A stretch of 43,492 bases of DNA from an uncultured Oscillospiraceae bacterium (GCA_949745795.1 CATKAZ010000098.1:1-43492); one strand, 5' to 3'; numbered from the stretch's first letter, positions 27,060 to 36,681 are shown. Notes: generated by a model from the sequence alone, not told the origin. Numbers and translations are program-made.

Positions 27060-27092
27060 ATAAAGAAGTACTGATATAAAGAGGTGAATGAC

Positions 27093-27350
27093 ATGAACGA
27101 ATCTGTTACTTATCTGATAAAATTCTGCGCAATGTTTTTACTAATACTGTTTCTCGTTTTTATTTTAGCAGTAGTCACACCTAAGCTTGCAGCAAAAATC
27201 GATAAACTAATTTCCAAAATCATTAAACCTAAACCCGAAAGGGTGGATGATAATATATATAAAGTAAAAAGTATTTATGACATACCGGATAAAAATAATC
27301 CGGATGAAAAAAATAATGAAAACGGAGATATTGAAAATGGCAAAAAATAA
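27093..27350 (+). CDS. Small single-pass membrane protein upstream of proS
   Basis: An 85-residue protein with one strong hydrophobic helix (about 7-30, [17 protein letters not shown]), a Lys-rich juxtamembrane stretch and a charged, Asn/Asp/Lys-rich tail. I do not recognise a family. The ATG at 27093 is favoured because AGAGG is eight bases before it; a GTG three codons earlier abuts that site. Its end overlaps the proS start by 14 bases, so it is translated from the proS transcript. Real expression is likely from the promoter, ribosome site and coupling. Confidence 0.7.
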   Translation: MNESVTYLIKFCAMFLLILFLVFILAVVTPKLAAKIDKLISKIIKPKPERVDDNIYKVKSIYDIPDKNNPDEKNNENGDIENGKK

Positions 27351-28794
27351 TTCAAAAATGGTTGAAGCAATTACTCCTATGGATGAGGATTTTGCAAAAT
27401 GGTACACTGATATTGTAAAAAAAGCCGAACTGATTGAATATACCAGTGTAAAAGGATGTATGGTTATCAGACCATATGCGTATGCTATTTGGGAAAATAT
27501 TCAGAAAATACTTGACGGAATGTTCAAAGAAACCGGGCATGAAAATATATGTATGCCGATGTTTATTCCTGAAAGTCTTTTACAAAAAGAAAAGGATCAT
27601 GTAGAAGGTTTTGCACCTGAAGTTGCATGGGTTACACATGGCGGAAGTGAAAAGCTGGAGGACAGGCTTTGTGTTCGTCCTACTTCTGAAACATTATTCT
27701 GTGAACATTATTCAAATATCATTCACTCTTACCGTGATCTGCCGAAATTATATAATCAGTGGGTAAGCGTTGTAAGATGGGAAAAAACAACACGTCCGTT
27801 TCTGCGTTCCAGAGAGTTTCTATGGCAGGAAGGACATACGATTCATGCTACCGAACAGGAAGCTGTTGAAGAAACGGAAAGAATGCTTAATGTCTATACG
27901 GAATTCTGTGAAAAAAGTCTTGCAATGCCTGTAGTTAAGGGCAAGAAAACTGAAAGCGATAAATTTGCAGGCGCTGTGTCAACTTATGCAATTGAAGCTC
28001 TTATGCATGACGGTAAAGCTCTTCAGGCAGGTACGTCTCATTATTTTGGAGATGGTTTTGCAAAAGCTTTTGATATTGAATACACTGACAAAGAAAACAA
28101 AAGGGTATATCCGCATCAGACAAGCTGGGGTGTTACTACACGTCTTATAGGCGCAATAATAATGACTCACGGCGACGACAGCGGACTTGTACTGCCTCCT
28201 GCTGTTGCTCCTATTCAAGCTGTTATCGTTCCGATTGCACAGCATAAGGAAGGCGTTCTTGACAAAGCTAATGAGCTTCTTGAAAGTCTTAAAGCTTACG
28301 GTATACGTGCAAAGCTTGATGACAGTGATAACTCACCGGGTTGGAAGTTCGCAGAATATGAAATGAAAGGTGTACCTGTAAGAATAGAAATAGGTCCTAA
28401 GGACATTGAAAATAATCAATGCGTTATTGTAACACGTCATAATCGTGAAAAAACAATCGTTTCTATTGAAAATCTATCTGAAATATTCTGTAAATCAGTT
28501 TCTGAAAAGCTTAAAGAAGTTCACAATGGAATTTATAAAAAAGCTCTTGAAAACAGAGAAAAGAAAACATATTCATGTACATCTATTGAAGAAATCATAA
28601 ATGCTCTAGAAAAGAACGGAGACGGTTTCGTAAAAGCAATGTGGTGCGGAGACGAAGCCTGTGAAGATATGGTTAAAGAAAAAACAGGAGTCGGCTCTCG
28701 CTGTATTCCTTTTGAACAGGAAAACCTGTCCGATAAATGCGTGTGCTGCGGAAAGCCTGCTGAATGTATGGTTTACTGGGGCAAGGCATATTAA
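27337..28794 (+). CDS. proS: Prolyl-tRNA synthetase, archaeal/eukaryote type
   Basis: It charges tRNA-Pro with proline. The class II motifs are clear: motif 2 as [17 protein letters not shown] and motif 3 near GVTTRLIGA. The product lacks the editing insertion of typical bacterial ProRS and instead has the C-terminal extension of the archaeal/eukaryote type, with cysteines (CGDEAC, SRC, CVCCG) that can bind zinc and the terminal Tyr of VYWGKAY. The ATG at 27337 follows GGAG and gives 485 residues, the family length; a longer frame upstream overlaps the small membrane protein gene and is not used. This type is common in Clostridia. Confidence 0.95.
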   Translation: MAKNNSKMVEAITPMDEDFAKWYTDIVKKAELIEYTSVKGCMVIRPYAYAIWENIQKILDGMFKETGHENICMPMFIPESLLQKEKDHVEGFAPEVAWVTHGGSEKLEDRLCVRPTSETLFCEHYSNIIHSYRDLPKLYNQWVSVVRWEKTTRPFLRSREFLWQEGHTIHATEQEAVEETERMLNVYTEFCEKSLAMPVVKGKKTESDKFAGAVSTYAIEALMHDGKALQAGTSHYFGDGFAKAFDIEYTDKENKRVYPHQTSWGVTTRLIGAIIMTHGDDSGLVLPPAVAPIQAVIVPIAQHKEGVLDKANELLESLKAYGIRAKLDDSDNSPGWKFAEYEMKGVPVRIEIGPKDIENNQCVIVTRHNREKTIVSIENLSEIFCKSVSEKLKEVHNGIYKKALENREKKTYSCTSIEEIINALEKNGDGFVKAMWCGDEACEDMVKEKTGVGSRCIPFEQENLSDKCVCCGKPAECMVYWGKAY

Positions 28795-28819
28795 TAAAAA
28801 AAGAATATAACAAAAGTTA

Positions 28820-28849
28820 TCCCCCAAATGTATTTCAACATTTGGGGGA
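28820..28849. terminator. Strong hairpin between convergent proS and padR
   Basis: A 12-bp perfect stem (TCCCCCAAATGT 28820-28831, ACATTTGGGGGA 28838-28849) sits between two converging genes. Neither side has a clean T tract, so it may act as a two-way terminator or an RNA end stabiliser. Confidence 0.6.
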
Positions 28850-28881
28850 TTAGTGTTTAAAACAGCATTTAAAAAGGTTGA

Positions 28882-29217
28882 TTATTCACCAACATAATTC
28901 AAGATTTTCTGAATACCTTCTGTAATGGACAAATATTCTGCATAAATAGCATCAAGGTATTCAATACCAGCAGGCTCAATATGATAATAAACTCTTACTC
29001 TACGCTTGCCAATCAGTTCTTTTCTGTCAGAAATCATAACTTTATCAATCAGACGATAAAGACTAGGATACATTGTACCTTCTTTCAAAATAAACAAACC
29101 GTCACTACGTTTTTCAAGTTCTTGAGTCAGCTGATAGCCGTACATATCTTCTTGTTTTAATAGATGGAGAATAAGCAACTCAGTCATACCGCGCTTCAGA
29201 TTTTCCTGTATCTTCAT
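28882..29217 (-). CDS. PadR-family transcriptional regulator
   Basis: A 111-residue winged-helix repressor of the PadR family, subfamily with short C-terminal helix. The sequence MTELLILHLLKQEDMYGYQL, LKEGTMYPSLYRLI and RRVRVYYHIEPAG are diagnostic. It is located just downstream of DUF1700 and DUF4097 genes; the trio PadR-DUF1700-DUF4097 recurs in Firmicutes as an envelope-stress or antimicrobial-responsive module, but here PadR has its own promoter with an overlapping palindrome, implying autoregulation. GAGGTG precedes the ATG. Confidence 0.93.
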   Translation of the reverse strand: MKIQENLKRGMTELLILHLLKQEDMYGYQLTQELEKRSDGLFILKEGTMYPSLYRLIDKVMISDRKELIGKRRVRVYYHIEPAGIEYLDAIYAEYLSITEGIQKILNYVGE

Positions 29218-29234
29218 AATATCACCTCTATATT

Positions 29235-29267
29235 ATTAAACCATAAAAATTGCTATTTGTCAATAGC
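29235..29267 (-). promoter_or_regulatory. padR promoter with overlapping palindrome
   Basis: On the minus strand TTGACA (29258-29263) and TTTAAT (29235-29240) are 17 bases apart. The inverted repeat GCTATT (29252-29257)/AATAGC (29262-29267) straddles the -35, the position of a repressor site. A third CTATT element lies just upstream, before an AT-rich tract. Confidence 0.65.
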
Positions 29268-29368
29268 TATTTTAAAAAAATAGTATTTTTTTTTGAAATT
29301 ATCTTAATTTTGTATAAGAAAATAATTTTTTGTTATTTTTTAACGAACAATAGTTATAATTTATATAT

Positions 29369-30241
29369 TTATTGAATAGTAAAATTAACCTTTCCCATAC
29401 TGCAATCTACCTTGAAATCATATTCACCGCCATTACTGCGAGGATTTTCATCACCATTAACAATAACTTCCCCATTAAGGATATCAAAATTATAATCTGA
29501 TTCATTACCATAAAGAGTCATATTAATATCACCCATACCACATTTTATACCGCAATTGCCTTTGATTACTCCCGAAAGCGTTAAATCGCAGAATTTATTA
29601 TTGATTTTTACCGATTCACTTACAAAGTTACAAAACTCAGCATCTCCGGACTTCAGTTTCAAATCAGCAGTATCAGAATCAATATTTATGCATCTTATAT
29701 CTCCGCTTTTATTATTAATTTCTGTATAATTACATGTCAAATTGGTTATATTACTGTTGCCTGTTCCGCAATCAACAAATATCCGTTCAGCAGTAAGGTA
29801 ACTGATTTTAGAATCACCATGTTTACTCTTTATCTGAATATCCTTAAGGCCTATAGACGCAGGTATATAAATATTTATTTTACCTTGTTTATGTAAAAAA
29901 CCAGGTATATACGTTGTTTGATACCATTTCTTAGTTTCATACCTAAGTGTAAAAGTATTATTATTAGTTGAATAGTCAAGAAATTGTTTTGAAATATTTT
30001 CAGCTGTAATATTAAATTCCTCAATGTTATTTGTACATATTATATTTAAATCCGCAAGGGATACATTTATATCAAGATTAAAAATACCGTTCGAAGAAAC
30101 ATTTGCTTCAAAATTTGTAAGATTCAAGGATTTAATATAATTTTCCTTAGCTCCTGTGATAATTCCCACTACAGCAAGTACAATACCTATAATCAAGACA
30201 GCAGACGGAATAATTATTTTCAGTTTCTTTTTTATTTTCAT
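29369..30241 (-). CDS. DUF4097-family beta-strand repeat protein
   Basis: A 290-residue protein with an N-terminal membrane anchor (about 10-30) and a mostly beta-strand extracytoplasmic domain, the DUF4097/LiaG-like adhesin-type fold: repeated short strands such as INNKSGDIRC, TADLKLKSGDAEF and KINNKFCDLTLSG. The ATG at 30241 is chosen because AAGGCGG lies seven bases before it; a TTG two codons earlier is too close. It starts two bases after the DUF1700 stop, so the two are coupled. Function is unknown; relatives are tied to envelope-stress responses. Confidence 0.85.
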   Translation of the reverse strand: MKIKKKLKIIIPSAVLIIGIVLAVVGIITGAKENYIKSLNLTNFEANVSSNGIFNLDINVSLADLNIICTNNIEEFNITAENISKQFLDYSTNNNTFTLRYETKKWYQTTYIPGFLHKQGKINIYIPASIGLKDIQIKSKHGDSKISYLTAERIFVDCGTGNSNITNLTCNYTEINNKSGDIRCINIDSDTADLKLKSGDAEFCNFVSESVKINNKFCDLTLSGVIKGNCGIKCGMGDINMTLYGNESDYNFDILNGEVIVNGDENPRSNGGEYDFKVDCSMGKVNFTIQ

Positions 30242-30243
30242 TT

Positions 30244-30840
30244 TCAAACCGCCTTTCTGCCCATAAATTTATTTAACAATAAAATAACGCTTTTGACAGC
30301 TGATTTAAAAATAAAAACTAAAAAATTCATTACAGGAACAAATAAAAGTACAGCGGCGCTTGCCATAGCCATTCCTGTCCCCATAAAAAACAGCCCCACT
30401 GATGTGCTAATACTTAAGTAAGGTATACTCATACAGAATAAGACAATACCTGCAATTACCATAAATATTAGTAATCCCACTGCTGCTAAAAAAAGTGCTG
30501 CAACAGCCAAAGCAATAATTAAAAGAACTCCTCCCCACACCGGAAACAGCAAAACAGTTAATAACGAAGCTATCCTTCTCTGAGACTCGGACATTTTTCC
30601 TCGTGCTTTTCTTACATTAGACCTTGTTTTATTAAACATTCCTAAAATACTGTTTTTATTGTTCAGAATCTTATCCGCCAATTCTTTCGGACTTCCAAGA
30701 TTCATAATAACATTATATTCATTATCCGGTCCTGCATCTGTAAAATATTTATCATAATATTTTAATGCCGCATTGCGCTCCTTTAAAGGAAGCGGCTTAA
30801 GATAATGCTTTAATCTAGAAAGATAATCATATTTTGTCAT
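30244..30840 (-). CDS. DUF1700 (HAAS domain) membrane protein
   Basis: A 198-residue protein. The N-terminal 75 residues form the HAAS/DUF1700 signalling domain (MTKYDYLSRLKHYLKPLP, ALKYYDKYFTDAG, LGSPKELADKI), followed by a basic linker and four hydrophobic segments. DUF1700 proteins partner PadR repressors and DUF4097 proteins and may transduce membrane signals to PadR. A GAGGAG ribosome site is 11 bases before the ATG. It heads the DUF1700-DUF4097 unit. Confidence 0.88.
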   Translation of the reverse strand: MTKYDYLSRLKHYLKPLPLKERNAALKYYDKYFTDAGPDNEYNVIMNLGSPKELADKILNNKNSILGMFNKTRSNVRKARGKMSESQRRIASLLTVLLFPVWGGVLLIIALAVAALFLAAVGLLIFMVIAGIVLFCMSIPYLSISTSVGLFFMGTGMAMASAAVLLFVPVMNFLVFIFKSAVKSVILLLNKFMGRKAV

Positions 30841-30882
30841 TTTCCGCTGTTGCTCCTCTGTTATAAATATTTCTATTATTAT

Positions 30883-30960
30883 ATATTATACTTCACAATA
30901 AAGTATTGTATAATATCAAAAAGCACTTTTGCATACATATCCCATGATATTACACAATAC
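30883..30960. repeat. Nested inverted repeats in the DUF1700-hflX intergenic region
   Basis: Two structures are visible in this 290-base gap. ATATTATAC (30883-30891) and GTATAATAT (30908-30916) form a 9-bp dyad over a possible -10 for DUF1700. A 15-base element, GATATTATACAATAC, occurs on the minus strand at 30903-30917 and again, with one change, on the plus strand at 30946-30960. Candidate operator sites for the linked PadR or for the divergent promoters; function is inferred. Confidence 0.55.
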
Positions 30961-31056
30961 CATTTTATATTATAAACTAAATAAATTAAAAAGTCAACGT
31001 GTTACAGTCAATCTTTTATGAATGTTTATAATAATTGTACTTTTTTTGATTTTATA

Positions 31057-31085
31057 TGGATTTTATTTTCCCCATATGATATAAT
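31057..31085 (+). promoter_or_regulatory. Promoter of hflX
   Basis: TATAAT (31080-31085) has a weak -35, TGGATT (31057-31062), 17 bases upstream. It lies 45 bases before the hflX start. Confidence 0.5.
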
Positions 31086-31130
31086 AAACGCAAACGACAA
31101 TTATACAATCAATAATAAAAAGGAGAATTT

Positions 31131-32378
31131 ATGGAAATCATTGCAGAACATATCACCGAGCCTAAAGCATTGCTTATTGGAGTTGACATAGGAGAATTTG
31201 ATTCCGAAAGTTCTATGAAAGAGCTTTGTGAACTTGCACACACTGCCGGAGTTGAGCCTGTAATAACAGCCATACAAAAAAGGCAAGCCTATGACAGCGC
31301 TACCTGTATAGGTCAGGGAAGATTAATGGAAATTGCCGAATCAATTAAATCACATTCAATTGATATAGTAATATTTGACCACGAACTTACAGCAAATCAA
31401 ACAAAAAATATTGAAAATATTCTAGATATACAGGTTATAGACCGAACTACGCTTATTCTTGATATATTTGCTCAGCGTGCATTGACAAAAGAAGGTAAGA
31501 TACAGGTTGAACTGGCACAAAACAAATATCGGCTTGCACACCTTGCCGGAAAGGGCATTGAAATGTCCAGACTGGGCGGCGGAATAGGAACTAGGGGACC
31601 GGGTGAATCAAAACTGGAAACAGACAAACGTCACATTCGCAGCCGTATTGAAACTCTTGCACACGAATTAAAAAAGCTTAAGCAAAGACGTAATTTTCAC
31701 CGTCAGCGCAGAAAAAAGGACAATATTCTTACCGGAGCTATTGTAGGGTACACAAATGTAGGAAAATCAACACTTCTTAATTCCCTTACCAATGCAGGTA
31801 TACTTGCTGAAAACAAACTTTTTGCTACTCTGGATATTACATCAAGAATGACGGAACTCCCGGACGGTAGAAGCATTATGCTTGTTGATACTGTCGGTCT
31901 TATAAGGCGTCTGCCTCATCAGCTTATAGAAGCATTTAAAAGTACTCTTGAAGAAGCTGCTAATGCCGATATAATAATTAATATAATTGATATTAGCGCT
32001 GATGACGGTTTGGAACAATCTAAGGTAACCGAAAAGCTATTAAGTGAACTGGGGTGTGACGGAATACCTAAAATAAATGTATTTAATAAAGCAGACCTTA
32101 TTGAAAATTCAGAAAACATTCCTCATGACAATAATACGGTTATAATTTCCGCAAAAAATCAAACCGGTTTTAAAGATCTTTTATCATGTATTGCTGAAAA
32201 TCTCCCTAAAACTGCTATCAGAAATACTTTTATGATTCCTTATGATAAAACAAATCTGATAAATAATATCAGGTTTGACGGAAAAGTGTTTTCTGAAAAA
32301 TTTACTGAAGAAGGGACTCTTATAGACGCTCTGGTAGACATAAAACAATATCATTTAGTCAAAGAATTTATAAAATAA
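31131..32378 (+). CDS. hflX: Ribosome-associated GTPase HflX
   Basis: HflX binds stalled or hibernating ribosomes and splits 70S particles under stress. The N-terminal HflX domain ends in the glycine-rich GGGIGTRGPGESKLETDKR; the GTPase domain has G1 GYTNVGKST (206-214), G3 DTVG (253-256) and G4 NKAD (319-322). 415 residues is normal. AAAAAGGAG precedes the ATG. Monocistronic with its own terminator. Confidence 0.96.
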   Translation: MEIIAEHITEPKALLIGVDIGEFDSESSMKELCELAHTAGVEPVITAIQKRQAYDSATCIGQGRLMEIAESIKSHSIDIVIFDHELTANQTKNIENILDIQVIDRTTLILDIFAQRALTKEGKIQVELAQNKYRLAHLAGKGIEMSRLGGGIGTRGPGESKLETDKRHIRSRIETLAHELKKLKQRRNFHRQRRKKDNILTGAIVGYTNVGKSTLLNSLTNAGILAENKLFATLDITSRMTELPDGRSIMLVDTVGLIRRLPHQLIEAFKSTLEEAANADIIINIIDISADDGLEQSKVTEKLLSELGCDGIPKINVFNKADLIENSENIPHDNNTVIISAKNQTGFKDLLSCIAENLPKTAIRNTFMIPYDKTNLINNIRFDGKVFSEKFTEEGTLIDALVDIKQYHLVKEFIK

Positions 32379-32379
32379 C

Positions 32380-32406
32380 AAAACCGGACAGTTAGTCCGG
32401 TTTTTT
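32380..32406. terminator. Bidirectional terminator between hflX and the sigma factor gene
   Basis: A 9-bp stem (AAACCGGAC 32381-32389, GTCCGGTTT 32395-32403) is flanked by T on the plus strand and by TTTTGTTATTTTA on the minus strand, serving both converging genes. Confidence 0.88.
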
Positions 32407-32410
32407 AATA

Positions 32411-33202
32411 CTATAAATCAATTAATACATAACGATTCATTTTACTTTTAAGTTTAGTAACTGCTCTTGTATTGATCTGTGAAATTCTCTGAATACTAAC
32501 ATTAAAAATTTTTGCAATTTCCGCAAGGTTTAAATCATCATAATAGTAAAGAATAATTATCATTCTTTCTCGTTCAGAAAGCTCGTCTATAGAATCCTTA
32601 AGCACTTTTCGCATTTCTGTTTTCAGTAATTTATTTTCCGGCGTTATATCCGCAAAAGTACTGCGTTCAAGAACATTTCCCAACTGCGAAACATTCTGAA
32701 AAAGTTCCTCAAAAGAATATACTATGGAATTAGAAATTTCATAATTATATTTTTCAAGTTTTTTAACCGATATTCCCATCTTTCGAGCGATCTCTTCTGA
32801 TGTAGGCTCACGTTTCAATTCAGTAAATAGTTCATTATATGTCTCATTTATTCTTTTTGAATTAATACGAATTCCTCTTGGTATCCAATCCTGCTTTCTG
32901 ATAAAATCAATTATTCCGCCTTTTACACGAATAAATGCATACGTTTCAAATTTTATCCCCTTTTCAGGCTCAAATTTATCCATACAGCCGATCAGTATTA
33001 TTATTCCCTGATTGATCATATCTTCTACCTGAATTTGAGTACCTGCCGAACCTTTAAGCTGCATTGCGGCAATCTGTGCAATATAGCTATAAGACATAAC
33101 CAGTTTATTTCTAAGGGAAATATCCCCGCTTTCTTTATAGTCAACATGGAGCTTCATAAGTTCCTTATCAGTCAGCTTCTTCGTTTCAGACAAGTAATTC
33201 AA
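32411..33202 (-). CDS. FliA/WhiG-type sigma-70 factor
   Basis: A 263-residue group 3 sigma factor lacking region 1.1. Region 2 has FEPEKGIKFETYAFIRVKGG and the FliA/WhiG hallmark IDFIRKQDWIPR; region 3 reads REPTSEEIARKMGIS; region 4 ends in an HTH, LAEIAKIFNVSIQRISQI. The start is TTG: it overlaps the helicase stop as TTGA, with AGGGGG six bases upstream, so translation is coupled to the helicase. Homologs run motility (FliA), aerial-hypha sporulation (WhiG) or general stress genes; no flagellar or anti-sigma gene is present here, so its regulon is unknown. Confidence 0.9.
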   Translation of the reverse strand: MNYLSETKKLTDKELMKLHVDYKESGDISLRNKLVMSYSYIAQIAAMQLKGSAGTQIQVEDMINQGIIILIGCMDKFEPEKGIKFETYAFIRVKGGIIDFIRKQDWIPRGIRINSKRINETYNELFTELKREPTSEEIARKMGISVKKLEKYNYEISNSIVYSFEELFQNVSQLGNVLERSTFADITPENKLLKTEMRKVLKDSIDELSERERMIIILYYYDDLNLAEIAKIFNVSIQRISQINTRAVTKLKSKMNRYVLIDL

Positions 33203-36200
33203 ATTAAGCCCCCTAAAGTTTTTACTGTTTTTTCTCCTTCTGAAGTTATTTTTATCATTTGATTACGGCATTCAATAAGTCTTTCTCCATTTAAATATAA
33301 TATTCTGCTTTTAATAAACACAGGAGCTATTCCCAAAACATTTGAAATATTTTTCACTGACAAATTATCATTTTTAAATTCCTGAGCTGCTTTCAGAATA
33401 AAATAATCTAATATGTTTATATTACCTTCATTACTTAAACAATCAGTTTCATTATTATAATTTATAGACTCATATTCAGTTTTTTTCAAATATGTCCCCT
33501 GACTGACAGAAGGAATATCCACAACCGTAATATTTTCAGACTGTTTCAATCCGCCGAGCTTATTGATAATATTAAAAACATTTCCAAACATTTCTGATGT
33601 CTCGGAATTTCCGGAATTAATAAAATTATCAGAACACCCTACAATAACCAATAACTCTTTGGCTCTGGAAAGCGCTACATTAATTCTTCTGCTGTCTCGG
33701 GCAAATCCTATAGCATGAGCATTATTATTTCTGACAAAGCTTACAATAATTATGTCCTCTTCCATACCCTGAAAACGATCTACAGAACCTATTCTTAAAG
33801 TCATATGTCCGAAACGTTTATAGTAACTATTATTTATTAATCTTTCTTCAAGTAATCTTACCTGTGCATCATAAAATGTAATTATCCCTATACTTTTATA
33901 TTTATTGTTGCTATTCAGATTTTTTTCAAGTATACAGAGAATTTTTTTAATACAATCAACTTCATATTCATTATAATAACTTTTATTACGTCTCTTTTCA
34001 TAATACTTTTCAATATTAGGCACATCATACCAAATTACATGGTTATCAGCATTAATCTCAATTCCCTCACATCCGTGTTTCTTAAATTCAGATGCAGGAG
34101 ATTCCAAACGTCCTGCATCCGTATTAATATAAAACTGATTAATCAGTGCTGCTATATCTTTATGCATACGATATTGCCTGAAAAGCATAGTTCTCATTGA
34201 TTGACCTGATTTTTCATAAAGTTCTTCAAAAAGACTTATTTTAATAAGCTTTTTAAACTGTTCATCATCTCCGTCAATTTCATCATATGCATTCTGATCA
34301 ATAAACGGCGGAAGCTGTTTATGATCTCCAACCAATACAATCTTTTTGCCCTTTAACATTGGCAGTATAATATCAGGCGGTGTACTTTTGCTCGCCTCAT
34401 CAATTATTACTACGTCAAAAGAAGGATAATTCTCATTAAAATCCTTGGTACCGCTTTGAATACACGTAATACCTATAACATTTGCATTATCTATATACAG
34501 CTTTTTCAGCGCACTGTAATTATTGGAATTACTGTCAAAAATTTTGTTTCTCCACTCATCAAGAAGATTTCTCCATTTTATATACCTATTATATTTTCTA
34601 TTGTAATATTTATTAACTTTACTTTCAAGTTCATCAAGTTTAAAATTCTCAGGATTAAAGTCCTTTAACGCCGCTGAATAAAAACTGTCCTTTATCTGAT
34701 CCATAAAATATTCAACTGAATAATTATAATCTCTAACAGCATTCATACAATCATTATATATCTTTTCATATTTTCCTTTAAAGCTGTAGTATTGAGCATC
34801 ATAATCCTCTCCCAATGCGTCAAGACAAAAATGAAATGACTTTACATTATCAATAAATTCACTGTTATTCCTTATACTATGTATTTTTTCGCAAATTCTA
34901 ATGGTTTTCAATTGAATACTCATCATAAGATTTTCAGCACGTCTATAATAAATAGCTGCTATCTGATTCCATTTATGACCAAATATAAATTTTCTGATTC
35001 CTATAGGCCTTGAATTAAGTATTTTTTCTCCTTCTTCGTAAAGTGATTGTACTATATCTCTGTCGGCATAGTAAAACACGCCTTCATACATTGTACGCTC
35101 AAGCATTCTGTTACTTACAGTACTAATAATATACTTAAATTGAGATACAAACTTTTCAGTATATTCATTAAATAATTCCATATCCGATTCATACTCATGA
35201 ACCATATCCAAGTCCGCTTTAATATCCATATATTTATCTTCTAAATCATTATAAATATTATTCGGAAGTTTAAAATCAGGAGGATAATAATCTCTTGCTT
35301 TATTTGCCTTTTGCAGATCATCATTTTCATAAGCGTCAGTTATAAGTTCAAAGAACTCTGCTCTTTGTTTTTTGGCATCTTCTAATACATTTTGAAAAAA
35401 ATAAAGCTGTGATTCATGAAAAGTTTTAATTTTTTCCAGTTCTTTAATATTCTCTGCCAATTCCAACAATACCGGAAAATGTTCTTTTGATTCTTTTAAA
35501 AATCCAAGACGTTCAGTTAAGTCTTGATCCATTTTTTTTGTAGATTCCGCTATCTGTGATATCCATGTTCTAACTACATTATCTTCTACAAACGGCAAAC
35601 CTTCTTCCTCTACTCTAGAAGAGTCACCCTTTCGCAGCACACGTATATCCGCATGATTCATGACCCTTGAAATTGCATTATCTACTGCCAGATTAGACTG
35701 TGAAACTATAAGTGTTTTAAGTCCTCTTACGGCATTCTGATAACATATTTCCGCTATAACCGTAGTTTTACCGGTTCCGGGAGGCCCCTGAATTAGATAC
35801 AGATCCTCTGCATTTAACACTCCTTCTACAGCACTTATCTGTTCCGGATTCATAGTTTTTGTAAGAAGATCATCTTCTGTAAGAGTGATATTATCCCCCA
35901 CGTTACGGTTAGCCTTTGACGGATCAAATAAAAAATCCGAAAGACAACGATTAATAGATTCCCCTCTGCAAAGCTTGTCCAATCCGGATTTCATTCTTTT
36001 ACATGTAATTTCCACCGCACCGTCATAAACAATTAATCGTGTACCCAAAGATAAACCGGACATAACTCTTTGCAAATCCTTTCCAAAGGGTTGAACATAT
36101 AAAAGATTATTTTCAAAACGTTCAACTTTTCCGAATCCCCATGGAGGCTGATTTTTCTCATCTTTAAAGCCGATACTCAGGTTACGTATGTCATAAATCG

Positions 36201-36681
36201 GCTTCAAGTCAACCGTACCGATAATTATTTTTTCATTCTTTATCTCAGCATTTTCACATGTAAATCTATATGAATTCTGTTCGGATTTTTCCTGTACCGA
36301 TTCAATATAGTCATACCACATTTCAACTCGCTGTCTGACTTCATCATTTATATATACAAAATCCTCACTTTTTTCCTGTAAAAATATAAGATTAAGCATT
36401 CTGCCATCTGTTATGATTTCATTAGTCACGGAAGTACAAAAAAAATTATTATGTTCCAAACTCCCTTTAAGTACAATATTCTGTCCATCAAATACAAATC
36501 CCAAACACACTGTCTTACCATCAGAAACAGCGGCAGTAATTTCAAAGGTTTTGTTATCCGGAAACATTATTAAAGGCAGTTCATACTTTGAATTACATTT
36601 TACAGTACTATTTTGTTTCAGCTCATCTATTGCTCTGGGTGACATACTTAAATTAAGCTTTAGTATTTTAGTATTGTCCAT
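33199..36681 (-). CDS. Upf1/Dna2-like superfamily 1 helicase with C-terminal winged helix
   Basis: A 1160-residue AAA/SF1 helicase. Motifs in order: Walker A GPPGTGKT at 299-306, a SQSNLAVDN motif Ia, IDEAS at 760-764, GDHKQLPP at 785-792, QYRMH at 836-840, DRFQG at 968-972 and NVALSRAKE near 1002. This set is typical of Upf1/Smubp2/Dna2-type 5'-3' helicases. The gap between motifs Ia and II is very large (about 420 residues), mostly helical and charged. The last 75 residues look like a winged helix, ending at the overlap with the sigma gene. The ATG at 36681 has GGAGG seven bases upstream. It has its own promoter. Substrate (DNA or RNA) is not evident. Confidence 0.88.
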   Translation of the reverse strand: MDNTKILKLNLSMSPRAIDELKQNSTVKCNSKYELPLIMFPDNKTFEITAAVSDGKTVCLGFVFDGQNIVLKGSLEHNNFFCTSVTNEIITDGRMLNLIFLQEKSEDFVYINDEVRQRVEMWYDYIESVQEKSEQNSYRFTCENAEIKNEKIIIGTVDLKPIYDIRNLSIGFKDEKNQPPWGFGKVERFENNLLYVQPFGKDLQRVMSGLSLGTRLIVYDGAVEITCKRMKSGLDKLCRGESINRCLSDFLFDPSKANRNVGDNITLTEDDLLTKTMNPEQISAVEGVLNAEDLYLIQGPPGTGKTTVIAEICYQNAVRGLKTLIVSQSNLAVDNAISRVMNHADIRVLRKGDSSRVEEEGLPFVEDNVVRTWISQIAESTKKMDQDLTERLGFLKESKEHFPVLLELAENIKELEKIKTFHESQLYFFQNVLEDAKKQRAEFFELITDAYENDDLQKANKARDYYPPDFKLPNNIYNDLEDKYMDIKADLDMVHEYESDMELFNEYTEKFVSQFKYIISTVSNRMLERTMYEGVFYYADRDIVQSLYEEGEKILNSRPIGIRKFIFGHKWNQIAAIYYRRAENLMMSIQLKTIRICEKIHSIRNNSEFIDNVKSFHFCLDALGEDYDAQYYSFKGKYEKIYNDCMNAVRDYNYSVEYFMDQIKDSFYSAALKDFNPENFKLDELESKVNKYYNRKYNRYIKWRNLLDEWRNKIFDSNSNNYSALKKLYIDNANVIGITCIQSGTKDFNENYPSFDVVIIDEASKSTPPDIILPMLKGKKIVLVGDHKQLPPFIDQNAYDEIDGDDEQFKKLIKISLFEELYEKSGQSMRTMLFRQYRMHKDIAALINQFYINTDAGRLESPASEFKKHGCEGIEINADNHVIWYDVPNIEKYYEKRRNKSYYNEYEVDCIKKILCILEKNLNSNNKYKSIGIITFYDAQVRLLEERLINNSYYKRFGHMTLRIGSVDRFQGMEEDIIIVSFVRNNNAHAIGFARDSRRINVALSRAKELLVIVGCSDNFINSGNSETSEMFGNVFNIINKLGGLKQSENITVVDIPSVSQGTYLKKTEYESINYNNETDCLSNEGNINILDYFILKAAQEFKNDNLSVKNISNVLGIAPVFIKSRILYLNGERLIECRNQMIKITSEGEKTVKTLGGLI

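Noticed and set aside
27000..27092. T-box leader for proS
   Set aside because: The promoter lies only 33 bases before the first gene and no T-box consensus or terminator is present.
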